DNA from: 3107 sp001483205
GTDB lineage: Bacteria > Pseudomonadota > Alphaproteobacteria > Rhodobacterales > Rhodobacteraceae
DNA: 64,000 bases
NCBI GenBank assembly: GCA_964291375.2
Contig: OZ219809.1
Span: forward strand, 310,001 to 374,000
Direction of reading: 5' to 3'
Within the stretch, counting starts at the first letter, position 1. Every line of letters begins with the position of its first letter. Shown in pieces: positions 47,603 through 56,484 of the stretch. The translations under genes were made by a program, and so were the position numbers. Under the pieces are notes generated by a model. That model searched no databases. It saw nothing but the letters and a program-made list of their open reading frames with translations, and was not told the DNA's origin.

Positions 47603-48045
47603 GTCATATAGCCAAACGACTGAATTTTGACGTTACGCGCCCCGCCCCGTAAAACTTCTGAAGACCTCTGCATAAGGCTGCATCGCCCCCCAAATGTCCC
47701 GCCCGGCGGAACGTCGGGCAGAACCAAAGATGCGCTGTTGGCCTGCTTTCCCCCAGTTGAGATTCATGGCAGGCGCAGATAAAACCCTTTGAGCACAACG
47801 CTTTTCAACAGAAAGAATGGTTGGTTCAGACCCGGAGCAGCTGAATCTTATGTCCACCTTTTGGACTTTATGGCAAGACCATCGCCAATGTGGAATATAG
47901 CGAAAAGCGCCCGCCCAGGCAGGCGGCTGCCCGGCTCGGTCAACAGCGGATTTGAGATGACTTCGGTTACTGAACGGATTGCATTGCCGAAGGTCTTTTC
48001 TGCATAATGGCGCATCAGCGGCCAAACCGCCCCCCGGATCACCGA
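47603..48045. repeat. Repeat-filled gap between convergent genes
   Basis: The 440 bases contain TATAGCCAAACGACTGAATT (47610; also at 15069), GAAGACCTCTGCATAAGG (47661), a full inverted copy of the roughly 100-bp element (47856-47945: GACTTTATGGCAAGACC, CGCCAATGTGGAATATAGCG, CCCGGCTCGGTCAA), and AAGGTCTTTTCTGCATAATG (47991). Short open frames here look spurious. Confidence 0.8.
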
Positions 48046-48531
48046 TCACCGCCCCGCAGCGTCCCCCCGGTGATACGGCCCGCCCGCCAGGATCGAGGCC
48101 GCGCGATAGAGCTGTTCGCTCAGCATCACCCGCGCCAGCATATGCGGCCAGACCATGGCCCCGAAGCCAAGCACAAAATCGGCCTCTGCCCGCAGACCCG
48201 GCCAAAGACCATCAGCGCCGCCGATGACGAAGGCCACATCGCTCTGCCCGTCATCGCGCCACCGCGCCAACCGCTGCGCAAAACCGGGCGAGGTCATCGC
48301 CTTGCCCCGTTCATCCAGAACGCAGACCAGCGCACCGCCGGGGATGGCGCGGCGAATAAGCGCGGCCTCGGCCTCAGCCCCACCGCCTTTCCTGTTCTCA
48401 ATCTCCCGAACCTGTAGCGGCCCCAGCCCCAAGGCCCGCCCGGTGCGGTCAAACCGGGTGCGGTAGTCGTCGATCAGCGCCCGCTCCGGCCCCGCCCGCA
48501 GACGGCCCACCGCGCAGATATGCACCCTCAT
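48046..48531 (-). CDS. rlmH: 23S rRNA pseudouridine-1915 N3-methyltransferase RlmH
   Basis: RlmH is a SPOUT-class methyltransferase that methylates pseudouridine 1915 in helix 69 of 23S rRNA. The 161-residue product shows the family start MRVHICAVGRLRAGPERALI, the SAM-binding knot segment FVIGGADGLWPGLRAEADF, and the C-terminal RVMLSEQLYRAASILAGGPYHR. The start at 48531 is fixed by that N-terminus. It follows rsfS on the minus strand after ten bases, a common pairing of ribosome-maturation genes. Confidence 0.95.
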   Translation of the reverse strand: MRVHICAVGRLRAGPERALIDDYRTRFDRTGRALGLGPLQVREIENRKGGGAEAEAALIRRAIPGGALVCVLDERGKAMTSPGFAQRLARWRDDGQSDVAFVIGGADGLWPGLRAEADFVLGFGAMVWPHMLARVMLSEQLYRAASILAGGPYHRGDAAGR

Positions 48532-48541
48532 CCCCGCCCGA

Positions 48542-48954
48542 TCAGGCCCGATGCGCGGCCATATCAAGCCACATCTTTTCCAACTGATAGAACGCGCGCA
48601 CCTCGGGGCGAAAGACATGGACAATCACATCGCCCGCATCAATCAGCACCCAATCGCTCTGATCCTTGCCTTCCATCTTGGCCGCGCAACTCTTGACGCT
48701 ATGCCGAACCCCTGTTTCAGATCATCGGCCAGATGTTCGGAAATCGCCGCCACCTGCCGGTTGGACCGGCCCGAGCAGACGACCATGTAATCGGCCATGG
48801 CCGACTTGCCGCGCAGGTCAATCCGCACGATGTCCTCGGCCTTGTCTTCTGTCAGGGAAGTCAGGATACGCTCAAGCAATTCTTCGCTTGAGAACTCTGC
48901 CGGGACGCCCGCGATCCGGGGTGTCGCGGCGGCGGTTGCGGCGGTCTTGTCCAC
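48542..48954 (-). pseudogene. rsfS: Ribosomal silencing factor RsfS, one-base frameshift
   Basis: RsfS binds ribosomal protein uL14 and blocks joining of the two subunits. The N-terminal frame (48954 downward) reads DKAEDIVRIDLRGKSAMADY, MVVCSGRSNRQVAAISEHLA, DDLKQ, as expected, but then leaves the family and stops at 48643. Shifting frame at the GGGG run near 48713 restores GVRHSVKSCAAKMEGKDQSD, WVLIDAGDVIVHVFRPEVRA and FYQLEKMWLDMAA up to the stop at 48542. One missing G would explain this. A sequencing or assembly error in the homopolymer is as likely as true inactivation. The GTG start used here has no good ribosome site; AAGGAGG lies about 30 bases upstream, so the real start may be an earlier non-ATG codon. 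Confidence 0.85.
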
Positions 48955-49095
48955 CGCGTTCGCAGCATGTGACAGGGCTGTTTCCTCCTTTCTGTCGCGC
49001 CGAATACCACCCCGGCGCAGGGCGTATCATCAGGATAGCACCGGCCAGGTAAATTCTCAATGATGAGTGACGGGAACGTGACCTTTCGGGCACGG

Positions 49096-50415
49096 TTATC
49101 CGCGGGGCGGGGGATCGTTGCCCAACAGCCGCACTTCCCGCTGCGGGAAGGGAATCGAAATGCCGTTGGCTTTGAAGGCGTCCCAGAGGGCCAGATAGAC
49201 ATCGCCGCGGATATTGGTCAGCCCGCCGGTGGGATCAGTGATCCAGAACCGCAGGATATAATCCACAGAGCTGTTGCCGAACCCGACGATATGGCAGACC
49301 GGGGTTTTCGACGCCAGAACCCGGCCAACGCCCTCTGTCGCCCCGACCGCGATCCGGCGCACCTCATGGGGGTCGCAGCCATAAGAGGTGCCGAAATAGA
49401 TGTCGAGCCGCACCAGATCATTGGAATGGGACCAGTTCACCACCTGACCGGTGATCAGATCCTCATTCGGGATCAGATATTCCCGCCCGTCGCGGGTGAC
49501 GACAGAGACATAGCGCGCGCCGAGACTGTCGATCCAGCCAAACGTATCGCCGAGCGAAATCACGTCCCCCGGCTTGATCGATTTGTCCAAAAGGATGATG
49601 ACGCCGGACACCAGGTTCGACACCACCTTCTGCAAGCCGAACCCGAGGCCGAGGCCGATGGCACCGGACAGGACGGCCAGCCCGGTCAGGTCAAACCCCA
49701 CCGCTTTCAGTCCGATAAAAAACGCCGCCCCGTAAAGGGCCAGTTGCAGAAACTTCGTCGCCAGCACCTGCATTGAGGGGGAAATATCTTCGTTTGTCCT
49801 GATCCGGCGGGCGGTGGCGGTGGCGATTATGCGCGCGGTGAAGAACAACAGCCCGGTGACCACCAGCGCCTTCAGCACCGCATAGGCGGACAGGCGGAAA
49901 TCGCCGAACTCGACCGCCAGATTGTCGAGCATCGCCGCCGTTGTCTCGACAAACCCGAGATAATAGAGCGCAACATAGGTCCAGGCGCTGAGGCGGACGA
50001 TCCGGCTGAGGAACCGGTTTCGTATGAGTTGGGCCAAGAGGGCGATCCCCAGCCAGGCAAAAGAAATCGCCCAAAAGATGTTCAGCAGGTAATAGCGCGA
50101 CGGGAATGTCCCGATCACATCGCGCATGACGATGATGATAATGCCGGTCAGCAGCACGAACAGTATCAGCCGCAGGCGCTGGAGCAGGATCAACAGCCAA
50201 CGCAACTGCCATTTGGGGCGCCTCTCCAGCCCGCGCATCCGGGTGCGCAGGCGCGGGGCAATGTAGTGATTGATCAGCCAGACCACCACGAAGACGGCGA
50301 CCAGAATGCCCACCTGTAGCAGGCGCGAGGGCAATGTCAGGTTTTGGACGAAAGCCAGCACCTGATTGATGAAGCCCTGCACCTCGGGGGCGATGATCGG
50401 GGTTTCCTGCTCCAT
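49096..50415 (-). CDS. MscS-family mechanosensitive ion channel
   Basis: The 439-residue protein has several N-terminal helices (about five before residue 230), then the conserved pore helix and beta domain: GLAVLSGAIGLGLGFGLQKV, SNLVSGVIILLDKSIKPGDV and GWIDSLGARYVSVVTRDGRE, all hallmarks of MscS channels that open on osmotic downshock. Its C-terminal beta/alpha domain ends with ISIPFPQREVRLLG. Its stop codon and last codons lie within a partial copy of the palindromic intergenic repeat (TTATCCGCGG at 49096). It is divergent from a TauE/SafE gene. Confidence 0.93.
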   Translation of the reverse strand: MEQETPIIAPEVQGFINQVLAFVQNLTLPSRLLQVGILVAVFVVVWLINHYIAPRLRTRMRGLERRPKWQLRWLLILLQRLRLILFVLLTGIIIIVMRDVIGTFPSRYYLLNIFWAISFAWLGIALLAQLIRNRFLSRIVRLSAWTYVALYYLGFVETTAAMLDNLAVEFGDFRLSAYAVLKALVVTGLLFFTARIIATATARRIRTNEDISPSMQVLATKFLQLALYGAAFFIGLKAVGFDLTGLAVLSGAIGLGLGFGLQKVVSNLVSGVIILLDKSIKPGDVISLGDTFGWIDSLGARYVSVVTRDGREYLIPNEDLITGQVVNWSHSNDLVRLDIYFGTSYGCDPHEVRRIAVGATEGVGRVLASKTPVCHIVGFGNSSVDYILRFWITDPTGGLTNIRGDVYLALWDAFKANGISIPFPQREVRLLGNDPPPRG

Positions 50416-50496
50416 CGGTCAAGTCTGGCACGGGCGTTTGGGCGGGGCAATGCCTTTTGCATTGCTCATCATCCGGGCAGGGCGTATCCCGTCGGC

Positions 50497-51258
50497 ATGA
50501 TCGACTATCCGCTCTTGTGTCTTGCCGGGTTTGCGGCGGGCGTGATCAACGCGATTGCGGGGGGCGGAACCTTTCTGACCTTTCCGGCGCTGGTCTGGGC
50601 GGGGGTGCCGCCGGTTGCGGCCAATGCGACCAGCGCGGTGGCGGTCTTTCCCGGCTATGTTTCATCGGTTCTGGGGTTTCGGCGCGATCTGAGGGGCCTG
50701 CCCGCCGGGGTGTTGTTGCGCGCGGCGCTGTGGTCGCTGGCCGGGGGGCTGATCGGCGGCACGCTGTTGCTGGTGTCGTCGGACAGGGCGTTCTCAGCCA
50801 TCATCCCGTTTCTGTTGCTGTTCGCAACCCTGGCCTTTGCCTTTCAGAACCGGATCGTCGGGCGGGTCAGGGCGCGCGCCCGGCCCGTTGCCGCAAACGG
50901 CGCGGTGGGGCTTTTGGGCGTGTCGGTCTGCGGCGGCTATTTCAACGGCGGGCTGGGGATTGTGATGCTGGCGCTGTTTGCGCTGTGGGGGATGCGTGAT
51001 CTCGGGCTGATGAACGGGCTGAAGAACGCCTTGTCGGCGATTGTGTCGGCCATATCGGTGGCCGTTTTCATTCTGGCCGGGATTGTTGCCTGGCCGCAGG
51101 CTCTGGCGATGGCGGCGGCCAATGTTGCCGGTGGGTATGCGGGGGCGCGGCTGGCCCGTGTGCTGCCGGCGACAGTGGTGCGTGCGGTCATCGTCGGGGT
51201 CGGCCTGACCATGAGCGTCATTTTCCTTGCCCGGCTGGTCTATGACCCGACGCCATGA
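50497..51258 (+). CDS. TauE/SafE family membrane permease (second copy)
   Basis: The 253-residue hydrophobic protein has seven to eight helices and the family motif GFAAGVINAIAGGGTFLTFP at its N-terminus and GGYFNGGLGIVMLALFALWG in the second half. It is clearly distinct in sequence from the permease at 18187. Substrate unknown; sulfur-containing anions are the family guess. The ATG at 50497 is preferred over the longer open frame reaching back into mscS. It is followed by repeat sequence, then leuC. Confidence 0.87.
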   Translation: MIDYPLLCLAGFAAGVINAIAGGGTFLTFPALVWAGVPPVAANATSAVAVFPGYVSSVLGFRRDLRGLPAGVLLRAALWSLAGGLIGGTLLLVSSDRAFSAIIPFLLLFATLAFAFQNRIVGRVRARARPVAANGAVGLLGVSVCGGYFNGGLGIVMLALFALWGMRDLGLMNGLKNALSAIVSAISVAVFILAGIVAWPQALAMAAANVAGGYAGARLARVLPATVVRAVIVGVGLTMSVIFLARLVYDPTP

Positions 51259-51494
51259 TATGGCCTGGTGACCGGATTTTGAGTCCAAGCCTCGCCTCTG
51301 ACCCCGCCCGACGCTTGCGTCGGGCAGCGCCCGGCCCCCGGCGGGCGCTTCGCTTCCGCCGGGCCGGGCGCTGCCCTTCGGACGGGTTGCGCACCTGTCC
51401 CGGCAAAGTGCCTGCCACTTGCGACCGGGCGGGATCAGGCACGGAACGCCGAGCGGCTTGATACCCCCCCCGAACCGGTGTAAGGCACACCCCC
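51259..51494. repeat. Interspersed-repeat fragments before leuC
   Basis: The gap contains GACCGGATTTTGAGTCCAAG at 51269, the GC block GGGCAGCGCCCGGCC and GGCGGGCGCTTCGCTTCCGC around 51323-51360, and GCCTGCCACTTGCGACCGG. All occur in similar form in other gaps of the window (14882, 46575, 61430). Confidence 0.7.
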
Positions 51495-51584
51495 ATGCAG
51501 CGCATTCACGACATTGACGACCGCGCCTTTCTGCCCTGGCGCTTTCACGGCCAGTCGAAATCCGTCATCGCCGCGCCGGGCTGA
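51495..51584 (+). CDS. Possible 29-codon open frame upstream of leuC
   Basis: An ATG at 51495 opens a frame of 29 codons (MQRIHDIDDRAFLPWRFHGQ and nine more). The peptide is not leucine-rich, so it is not a classic leu attenuator leader. No clear ribosome site is seen. It could be the remnant of a longer gene or chance. Confidence 0.2.
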   Translation: MQRIHDIDDRAFLPWRFHGQSKSVIAAPG

Positions 51585-51641
51585 GGCACCGGTGCGCCCC
51601 GCCCCTCACCCGTTCAAAAGACAGATTCGCGGAGAGCCCCG

Positions 51642-53045
51642 ATGCCCCCCAAAACCCTCTATGACAAAATCTGGGACGCCCATGTTGCCCACGAAACCGA
51701 AGACGGTGCCTGTCTGCTCTATATCGACCGTCACCTCGTCCACGAAGTGACCTCGCCGCAGGCATTCGAGGGCCTGCGCATGGCCGGGCGCAAACTGCGT
51801 GCCCCGGACAAGACCATCGCCGTGCCGGATCACAACGTTCCCACCACCCCCGACCGGGTGCGCGGCATCGACGATGAACAAAGCCGCATCCAGGTCGAGA
51901 CGCTCGACAGGAACGCCCGCGATTTCGGCATCCATTACTACCCGGTGAATGATGTGCGTCAGGGCATCGTGCATATCGTCGGCCCCGAACAGGGCTGGAC
52001 CCTGCCGGGCATGACCGTGGTCTGCGGCGACAGCCACACCGCCACCCACGGGGCCTTTGGCGCGCTGGCGCACGGGATCGGCACCTCAGAGGTGGAACAT
52101 GTGCTGGCCACCCAGACGCTGATTCAGAAGAAATCCCGCAATATGAAGGTCGAAATCACCGGCAGTCTCTGCCCCGGTGTGACCGCCAAGGACATCACCC
52201 TTTCGGTGATCGGCGAGACCGGCGCGGCGGGCGGCACCGGCCATGTGATCGAATATTGCGGTCAGGCGATCCGGGAACTGTCGATGGAGGGCCGCATGAC
52301 CGTCTGCAACATGGCGATTGAGGGCGGCGCGCGCGCGGGGCTGATTGCGCCGGACGAGACCACATTCGCATATGTCATGGGCCGTCCCCATGCGCCGAAG
52401 GGCGCGTTGTGGGAGGCCGCGCTCGCCTGGTGGAGGACGTTGCGCTCTGATGATGATGCCCGTTGGGACAAGGTGGTGACGATTGACGCGCAGGCCATCG
52501 CGCCGGTGGTGACCTGGGGAACCAGCCCCGAGGATGTGCTGCCGATCACCGGCGTCGTGCCCCGGCCCGGGGACTTTGAGGGCGGTAAGGCCGAGGCCGC
52601 GGCCCGTGCGCTGGACTATATGGGGTTGAAGCCGGGGCAGAGGCTTGCGGAAATCCGGGTTGATACGGTCTTCATCGGCTCCTGCACCAATGGCCGGATC
52701 GAGGACTTGCGCGCGGCGGCGGAGATTCTGAGGGGGCGGAAGATCAAGGACGGTCTGCGCGCGATGGTGGTGCCGGGGTCGGGGCTGGTGCGCGCTCAGG
52801 CCGAGGAAGAGGGCCTTGCCGACATTTTCAGGGCGGCGGGGTTTGAATGGCGTCTGGCCGGGTGCTCGATGTGTCTGGCGATGAACCCGGATCGGCTGGC
52901 TCCGGGCGAACGCTGCGCCGCGACCTCAAACCGGAATTTCGAGGGCCGTCAGGGGCGTGGCGGGCGCACCCACCTGATGAGTCCGGCGATGGCCGCCGCC
53001 GCCGCCCTGACCGGACGGCTGACCGATGTGCGGGAGATGCTCTGA
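51642..53045 (+). CDS. leuC: 3-isopropylmalate dehydratase large subunit
   Basis: LeuC and LeuD together isomerise 2- to 3-isopropylmalate in leucine synthesis, using a [4Fe-4S] cluster held by LeuC. The 467-residue product is aconitase-like: GMTVVCGDSHTATHGAFGAL, FIGSCTNGRIEDLRAAAEIL with one cluster cysteine, and GCSMCLAMNPDRLAPGERCA with the other two. The ATG follows GGAGAGCCCCG. leuD does not follow directly; the next 1 kb is a repeat array, so the two subunits are separated here or leuD lies outside the window. Confidence 0.97.
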   Translation: MPPKTLYDKIWDAHVAHETEDGACLLYIDRHLVHEVTSPQAFEGLRMAGRKLRAPDKTIAVPDHNVPTTPDRVRGIDDEQSRIQVETLDRNARDFGIHYYPVNDVRQGIVHIVGPEQGWTLPGMTVVCGDSHTATHGAFGALAHGIGTSEVEHVLATQTLIQKKSRNMKVEITGSLCPGVTAKDITLSVIGETGAAGGTGHVIEYCGQAIRELSMEGRMTVCNMAIEGGARAGLIAPDETTFAYVMGRPHAPKGALWEAALAWWRTLRSDDDARWDKVVTIDAQAIAPVVTWGTSPEDVLPITGVVPRPGDFEGGKAEAAARALDYMGLKPGQRLAEIRVDTVFIGSCTNGRIEDLRAAAEILRGRKIKDGLRAMVVPGSGLVRAQAEEEGLADIFRAAGFEWRLAGCSMCLAMNPDRLAPGERCAATSNRNFEGRQGRGGRTHLMSPAMAAAAALTGRLTDVREML

Positions 53046-53171
53046 ACGGGTGGCCGCGCGGACATTCCGGCAAAGAGGAGAGGGCCGCGTCTGGTCCGAA
53101 GGGGGCGCGCGCCATCTCGCGTCATTGAGGCCCGAGATGGCGCGGCCCGGTCTGGCGACCGGGCGGACGAT

Positions 53172-53910
53172 TTGGGTGGTGATGCGCGAATAGGTCAGAG
53201 GTGTTGCCCTTATCCGCGGATAAGCCGCCCCCCTCGCCGGGACAGATGCGCTGCCCGGTCTGGCGACCGGGCGGACGGTTTGGGTGGTGATGCGCCAATA
53301 GGTCAGCAGTCCTGCCCTTATCCGCGGATAAGGCCAGCCCCCCGTGCCGGAACAGATGCGCGAACAATCCGAAGGGCAGCGCCCGGCCCGGCGGGTGCAG
53401 AGCGCCCGCCAGGGGGCGGGGCGGGCGCTGCCCGGTCTTACGACCGGGCGGGACAGGTTGGCCACCGACGCGCCAATAGGTCAGAGGTGTTGCCCTTATC
53501 CGCGGGTAAGCGCCCCCTGCGCCGGGCTGTTCGCGCCTCTGCTCAGACAGATCATCCGCTCGGCCCGCGCCAATATGTCAGCAGTACTGCCCTTATCCGC
53601 GGATAAGCCGCCCCTTCGTCGGGCTGTTCGCGCCTCTGCTCCGGCAAACCGTCCGCCCGGCTGAACCAATATGTCAGCAGTACTGACCTTATCCGCGGGT
53701 AAGCGGCCCCCTCGCCGGGCTGTTCGCGCTTCTGCTCCGGCAAACCGTCCGCCCGGCCCGCGCCAATATGTCAGCAGTACTGACCTTATCCGCGGATAAG
53801 CCGCCCCCCTCGCCGGACTGTGCGCGCCTCTGTCCGGGCAAACCGTCCGCCCGGCCGCGCCAATAGGTCAGTGATGTTGACCTTATCCGCGGATAAGGTT
53901 CGCCCCCCGT
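53172..53910. repeat. Tandem array of about 97-bp units with the 14-bp palindrome
   Basis: Seven copies of TTATCCGCGGATAA (or its G variant at 53496 and 53689) stand at 53210, 53318, 53496, 53593, 53689, 53786 and 53883. The last five are spaced 96-97 bases apart. Each is preceded by CCAATATGTCAGCAGTACTG or a variant (AATAGGTCAGAGGTGTTG), which contains the inverted repeat GTCAG/CTGAC. Between units lies a GC-rich linker (CGGGCTGTTCGCGCCTCTGC, CAAACCGTCCGCCCGG) that is also conserved. No gene is supported from 53046 to 54044. Confidence 0.9.
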
Positions 53911-54044
53911 GCCGGAACAGATGTGCGAACCGTCCGAAGGGCAGCGCACGTCCCGCCGGAAGCCGGGGGCCACAAAATGCGCCCTTGCGCGACGGGCCGT
54001 TTCCCTGTCTCATGGCGGCAACGACAGAACAGGGGAACGGGGGC

Positions 54045-55388
54045 ATGGCGGACATCTCACCGCGCAGGAAACTCTGGGGCTGGTTCTTTTTCGACTGGGC
54101 CAGCCAACCCTATAACACGCTGCTTCTGACCTTCATTTTTGCCCCTCATCTCAAATCGCTGATCGGGGATGGTGTCAGGGCGCAGACCATATGGGCCTTT
54201 TGGGTGGCGGGCGCGGGGCTGACGGTTGCCGTTCTCGCCCCGGTCCTTGGTGCGCTTGCCGACCGTTCGGGGGGCCGCATCAGATGGATATGGCTGTTCT
54301 CGGCGATGTATGTGATCGGCTCCCTTGGCCTGTGGCAGGCCGCCCCCGACCATTTCAACATCACGCTGGTGATGCTGTTCTTCGTCACCGGCCTGATCGG
54401 GATGGAGCTTGCCACCTCTTTCACCAACGCCATGCTGCCCGATCTGACCCCCGGACAGGACGACATCGGGCGCATTTCGGGCAATGGCTGGGCCTTTGGC
54501 TATGTCGGCGGGTTACTGGCGCTGATCCTCATGCTGCTGTTCTTTGCCGAACAGGACAGCGGCAAGACGCTGATCGGGCGCGACCCCCTGTTCGGGTTTG
54601 ACAGCGGGGCGAGAGAGGGCACCCGGTTTGTCGGGCCGCTGACCGCGCTGTGGTATGTGGTGTTCATGGTGCCGTTCTTTCTGTGGGTGCGGGAGCCGGT
54701 GAAGCGGCCTGTGTCGGGTGAAGAGGGCCTGCGCCGGGCGCTGGCCGGGCTGTGGCAGACCGTTCGCCGCCTGCCGCGCACCCCCGGCCTGTTGGCATGG
54801 CTCGGGTCGTCGATGTTCTATCGCGATGCGCTGAGCGGGGTGTTTGCCTTTGGCGGCATCTATGCGGCGGGGGTTCTTGACTGGAGCGTGGCGGACACCG
54901 GCGCATTCGGCATTCTCGCCATCATTACCGGCGCGCTCTTTGCCTGGATCGGCGGGCGGGCAGATAGCCGATACGGGCCGAAACCAGTGATCGTGGTCTG
55001 TATTCTGGTGCTTGCGCTCTCGGTGCTGATGGTGGTTTTCGTGTCGCGCGAAAGTGTGTTCGGGGTGGCGGTGGCCGAAGACGCGCGCCTGCCGGACATT
55101 GCCTTTTATGCTCTGGGCGCGATGATTGGCGCCGCGAGCGGGGCGCTGCAAGCGGCCAGCCGGACGATGATGGTGCGGCAGGCCCGGCAGGAGCGGATGA
55201 CCGAAGCCTTCGGCCTCTATGCGCTGGCGGGCAAGGCCACATCCTTTATCGCGCCTTTGCTGGTGGGGGTGATCACGGCGGCAACCGGAAGCCAGAGCCT
55301 CGGCGTGGTGCCGCTGATTGCGCTGTTCCTGCTGGGGCTGGGGCTGTTGGCCTGGGTCAGGCCGGAAGGTGTGGCCAAGGCGGTGTAA
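54045..55388 (+). CDS. MFS transporter, UMF1 type
   Basis: The 447-residue protein has twelve membrane segments. The N-terminus RRKLWGWFFFDWASQPYNTL is characteristic of the UMF1 (DUF/Atg22-like) branch of the major facilitator superfamily, as is ELATSFTNAMLPDLTPGQDD between helices. The substrate of these proteins is unknown. The ATG at 54045 is chosen because the family sequence begins here; the frame stays open upstream through repeat sequence. Confidence 0.88.
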   Translation: MADISPRRKLWGWFFFDWASQPYNTLLLTFIFAPHLKSLIGDGVRAQTIWAFWVAGAGLTVAVLAPVLGALADRSGGRIRWIWLFSAMYVIGSLGLWQAAPDHFNITLVMLFFVTGLIGMELATSFTNAMLPDLTPGQDDIGRISGNGWAFGYVGGLLALILMLLFFAEQDSGKTLIGRDPLFGFDSGAREGTRFVGPLTALWYVVFMVPFFLWVREPVKRPVSGEEGLRRALAGLWQTVRRLPRTPGLLAWLGSSMFYRDALSGVFAFGGIYAAGVLDWSVADTGAFGILAIITGALFAWIGGRADSRYGPKPVIVVCILVLALSVLMVVFVSRESVFGVAVAEDARLPDIAFYALGAMIGAASGALQAASRTMMVRQARQERMTEAFGLYALAGKATSFIAPLLVGVITAATGSQSLGVVPLIALFLLGLGLLAWVRPEGVAKAV

Positions 55389-55854
55389 ACCGGTGGTGGG
55401 CTGGCAATGGCTTTGCCCCTTCACGTTCTGGTGCTTTGTCCCGGCCCTTGCCCTGTCGTAAGACTGAGCCGCGTCCGGTCCTGAAACGGCCCAATGCAGG
55501 CGTGACCTTATCCGCGGATAAGGTGCGGGGCGCGCCGGGGGGCAGGCAGGCGCTGCCCGGCGTTCCGCCGGGCGGGACGATTTGGGGGCTATACAGCCTT
55601 ATACAGAGGTCTTGATAAGAGACTTCAGAATATCGGCGCATCGGCTGCGTCCGGTCCTGAAACGGCCCAATGCAGGCGTGACCTGAAACGCCCGTCCAAA
55701 GGCGTATCCGCGGATAAGGTGCGGGCCGCGCCCCCCTTGTCGGGCCGCACCTCACCCCCTTGATCCGCGCGCGGCCTTCATGCTAACAGCCCGCGTTCCC
55801 GCCGTTCGCGGGGCCTGCTCACCACCACCCCGCCAAAGAAAACGGACCCGCGCA
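55389..55854. repeat. Repeat-filled gap
   Basis: No gene is seen. The palindrome TTATCCGCGGATAA is at 55508 and a one-mismatch copy (GTATCCGCGGATAA) at 55704. The segment GCGTCCGGTCCTGAAACGGC, CCAATGCAGGCGTGACC appears twice, at about 55471 and 55649. The inverse word ACAGAGGTCTT is at 55603. The promoter of the transporter gene should be near the end. Confidence 0.8.
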
Positions 55855-56478
55855 ATGACCCGCCTTCTTCCCGGTATTCTCGCCATGGCCGCCATTGTCG
55901 TGGCCTCAAACATCCTCGTCCAACTGATCATCGAAGACTACTTCCTGACCTGGGGCGCGTTCACCTATCCGCTGGCGTTCCTTGTCACCGACCTGATGAA
56001 CCGTCTCCACGGGCCGCAGGCGGCGCGCCGGGTGGTGCTGGCCGGTTTCGCCGTCGGCCTTGTCTGTTCCTTCATCGGCACTCAGATTTCGGGCGATTTC
56101 GGCCCGCTGGTCACATTGCGCATCGCGCTCGGCTCCGGCATCGCCTTTCTGGTTGCGCAACTGATGGATGTGGCGGTGTTCGACCGCCTGCGGGGGGCAA
56201 GCTGGTGGCGGGCACCGCTCGTCTCTACCCTGATCGGCTCTTCGGTGGACACGGCGCTGTTCTTCACCATCGCGTTCTCCGGCGCGCTGAGCTTTCTCGA
56301 ACCCGGCAATGATGTAAGCTGGGCGGGCGGTGCCGTGCCCCTGATCGGTCTGGGGCCTGCCCTGCCGCTGTGGGTCTCGCTGGCGCTTGCCGACTGGCTG
56401 GTCAAGCTCTGCCTTGCGTTGATTGCCCTGGCCCCTTTCCGGGTGATTGTCGCGCGGCTTTCCGCAAATCCGGCATGA
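55855..56478 (+). CDS. Queuosine precursor transporter (VUT family, YhhQ-like)
   Basis: The 207-residue membrane protein has six helices and the VUT/YhhQ signature: MAAIVVASNILVQLIIEDYF, then LTWGAFTYPLAFLVTDLMNR. Members import queuosine precursors preQ0, preQ1 or queuine for tRNA modification. The ATG at 55855 gives MTRLLPGILAMA. I saw no preQ1 riboswitch in its leader. It is not followed by queuosine synthesis genes in this window. Confidence 0.87.
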   Translation: MTRLLPGILAMAAIVVASNILVQLIIEDYFLTWGAFTYPLAFLVTDLMNRLHGPQAARRVVLAGFAVGLVCSFIGTQISGDFGPLVTLRIALGSGIAFLVAQLMDVAVFDRLRGASWWRAPLVSTLIGSSVDTALFFTIAFSGALSFLEPGNDVSWAGGAVPLIGLGPALPLWVSLALADWLVKLCLALIALAPFRVIVARLSANPA

Positions 56479-56484
56479 AAGGTT

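Noticed and set aside
51495..51584. Leucine attenuator leader peptide upstream of leuC
   Set aside because: The 29-residue frame has a single leucine and no terminator/antiterminator pair is visible.
53172..53910. Regularly spaced repeats that could suggest a CRISPR array
   Set aside because: The sequences between the palindromes are nearly the same in each unit, the period is about 97 bp, and no cas genes are near. This is a tandem repeat, not a spacer array.
55389..55854. preQ1 riboswitch before the queuosine-precursor transporter
   Set aside because: The leader is filled with interspersed repeats, and I could not find a pseudoknot-like preQ1 motif.
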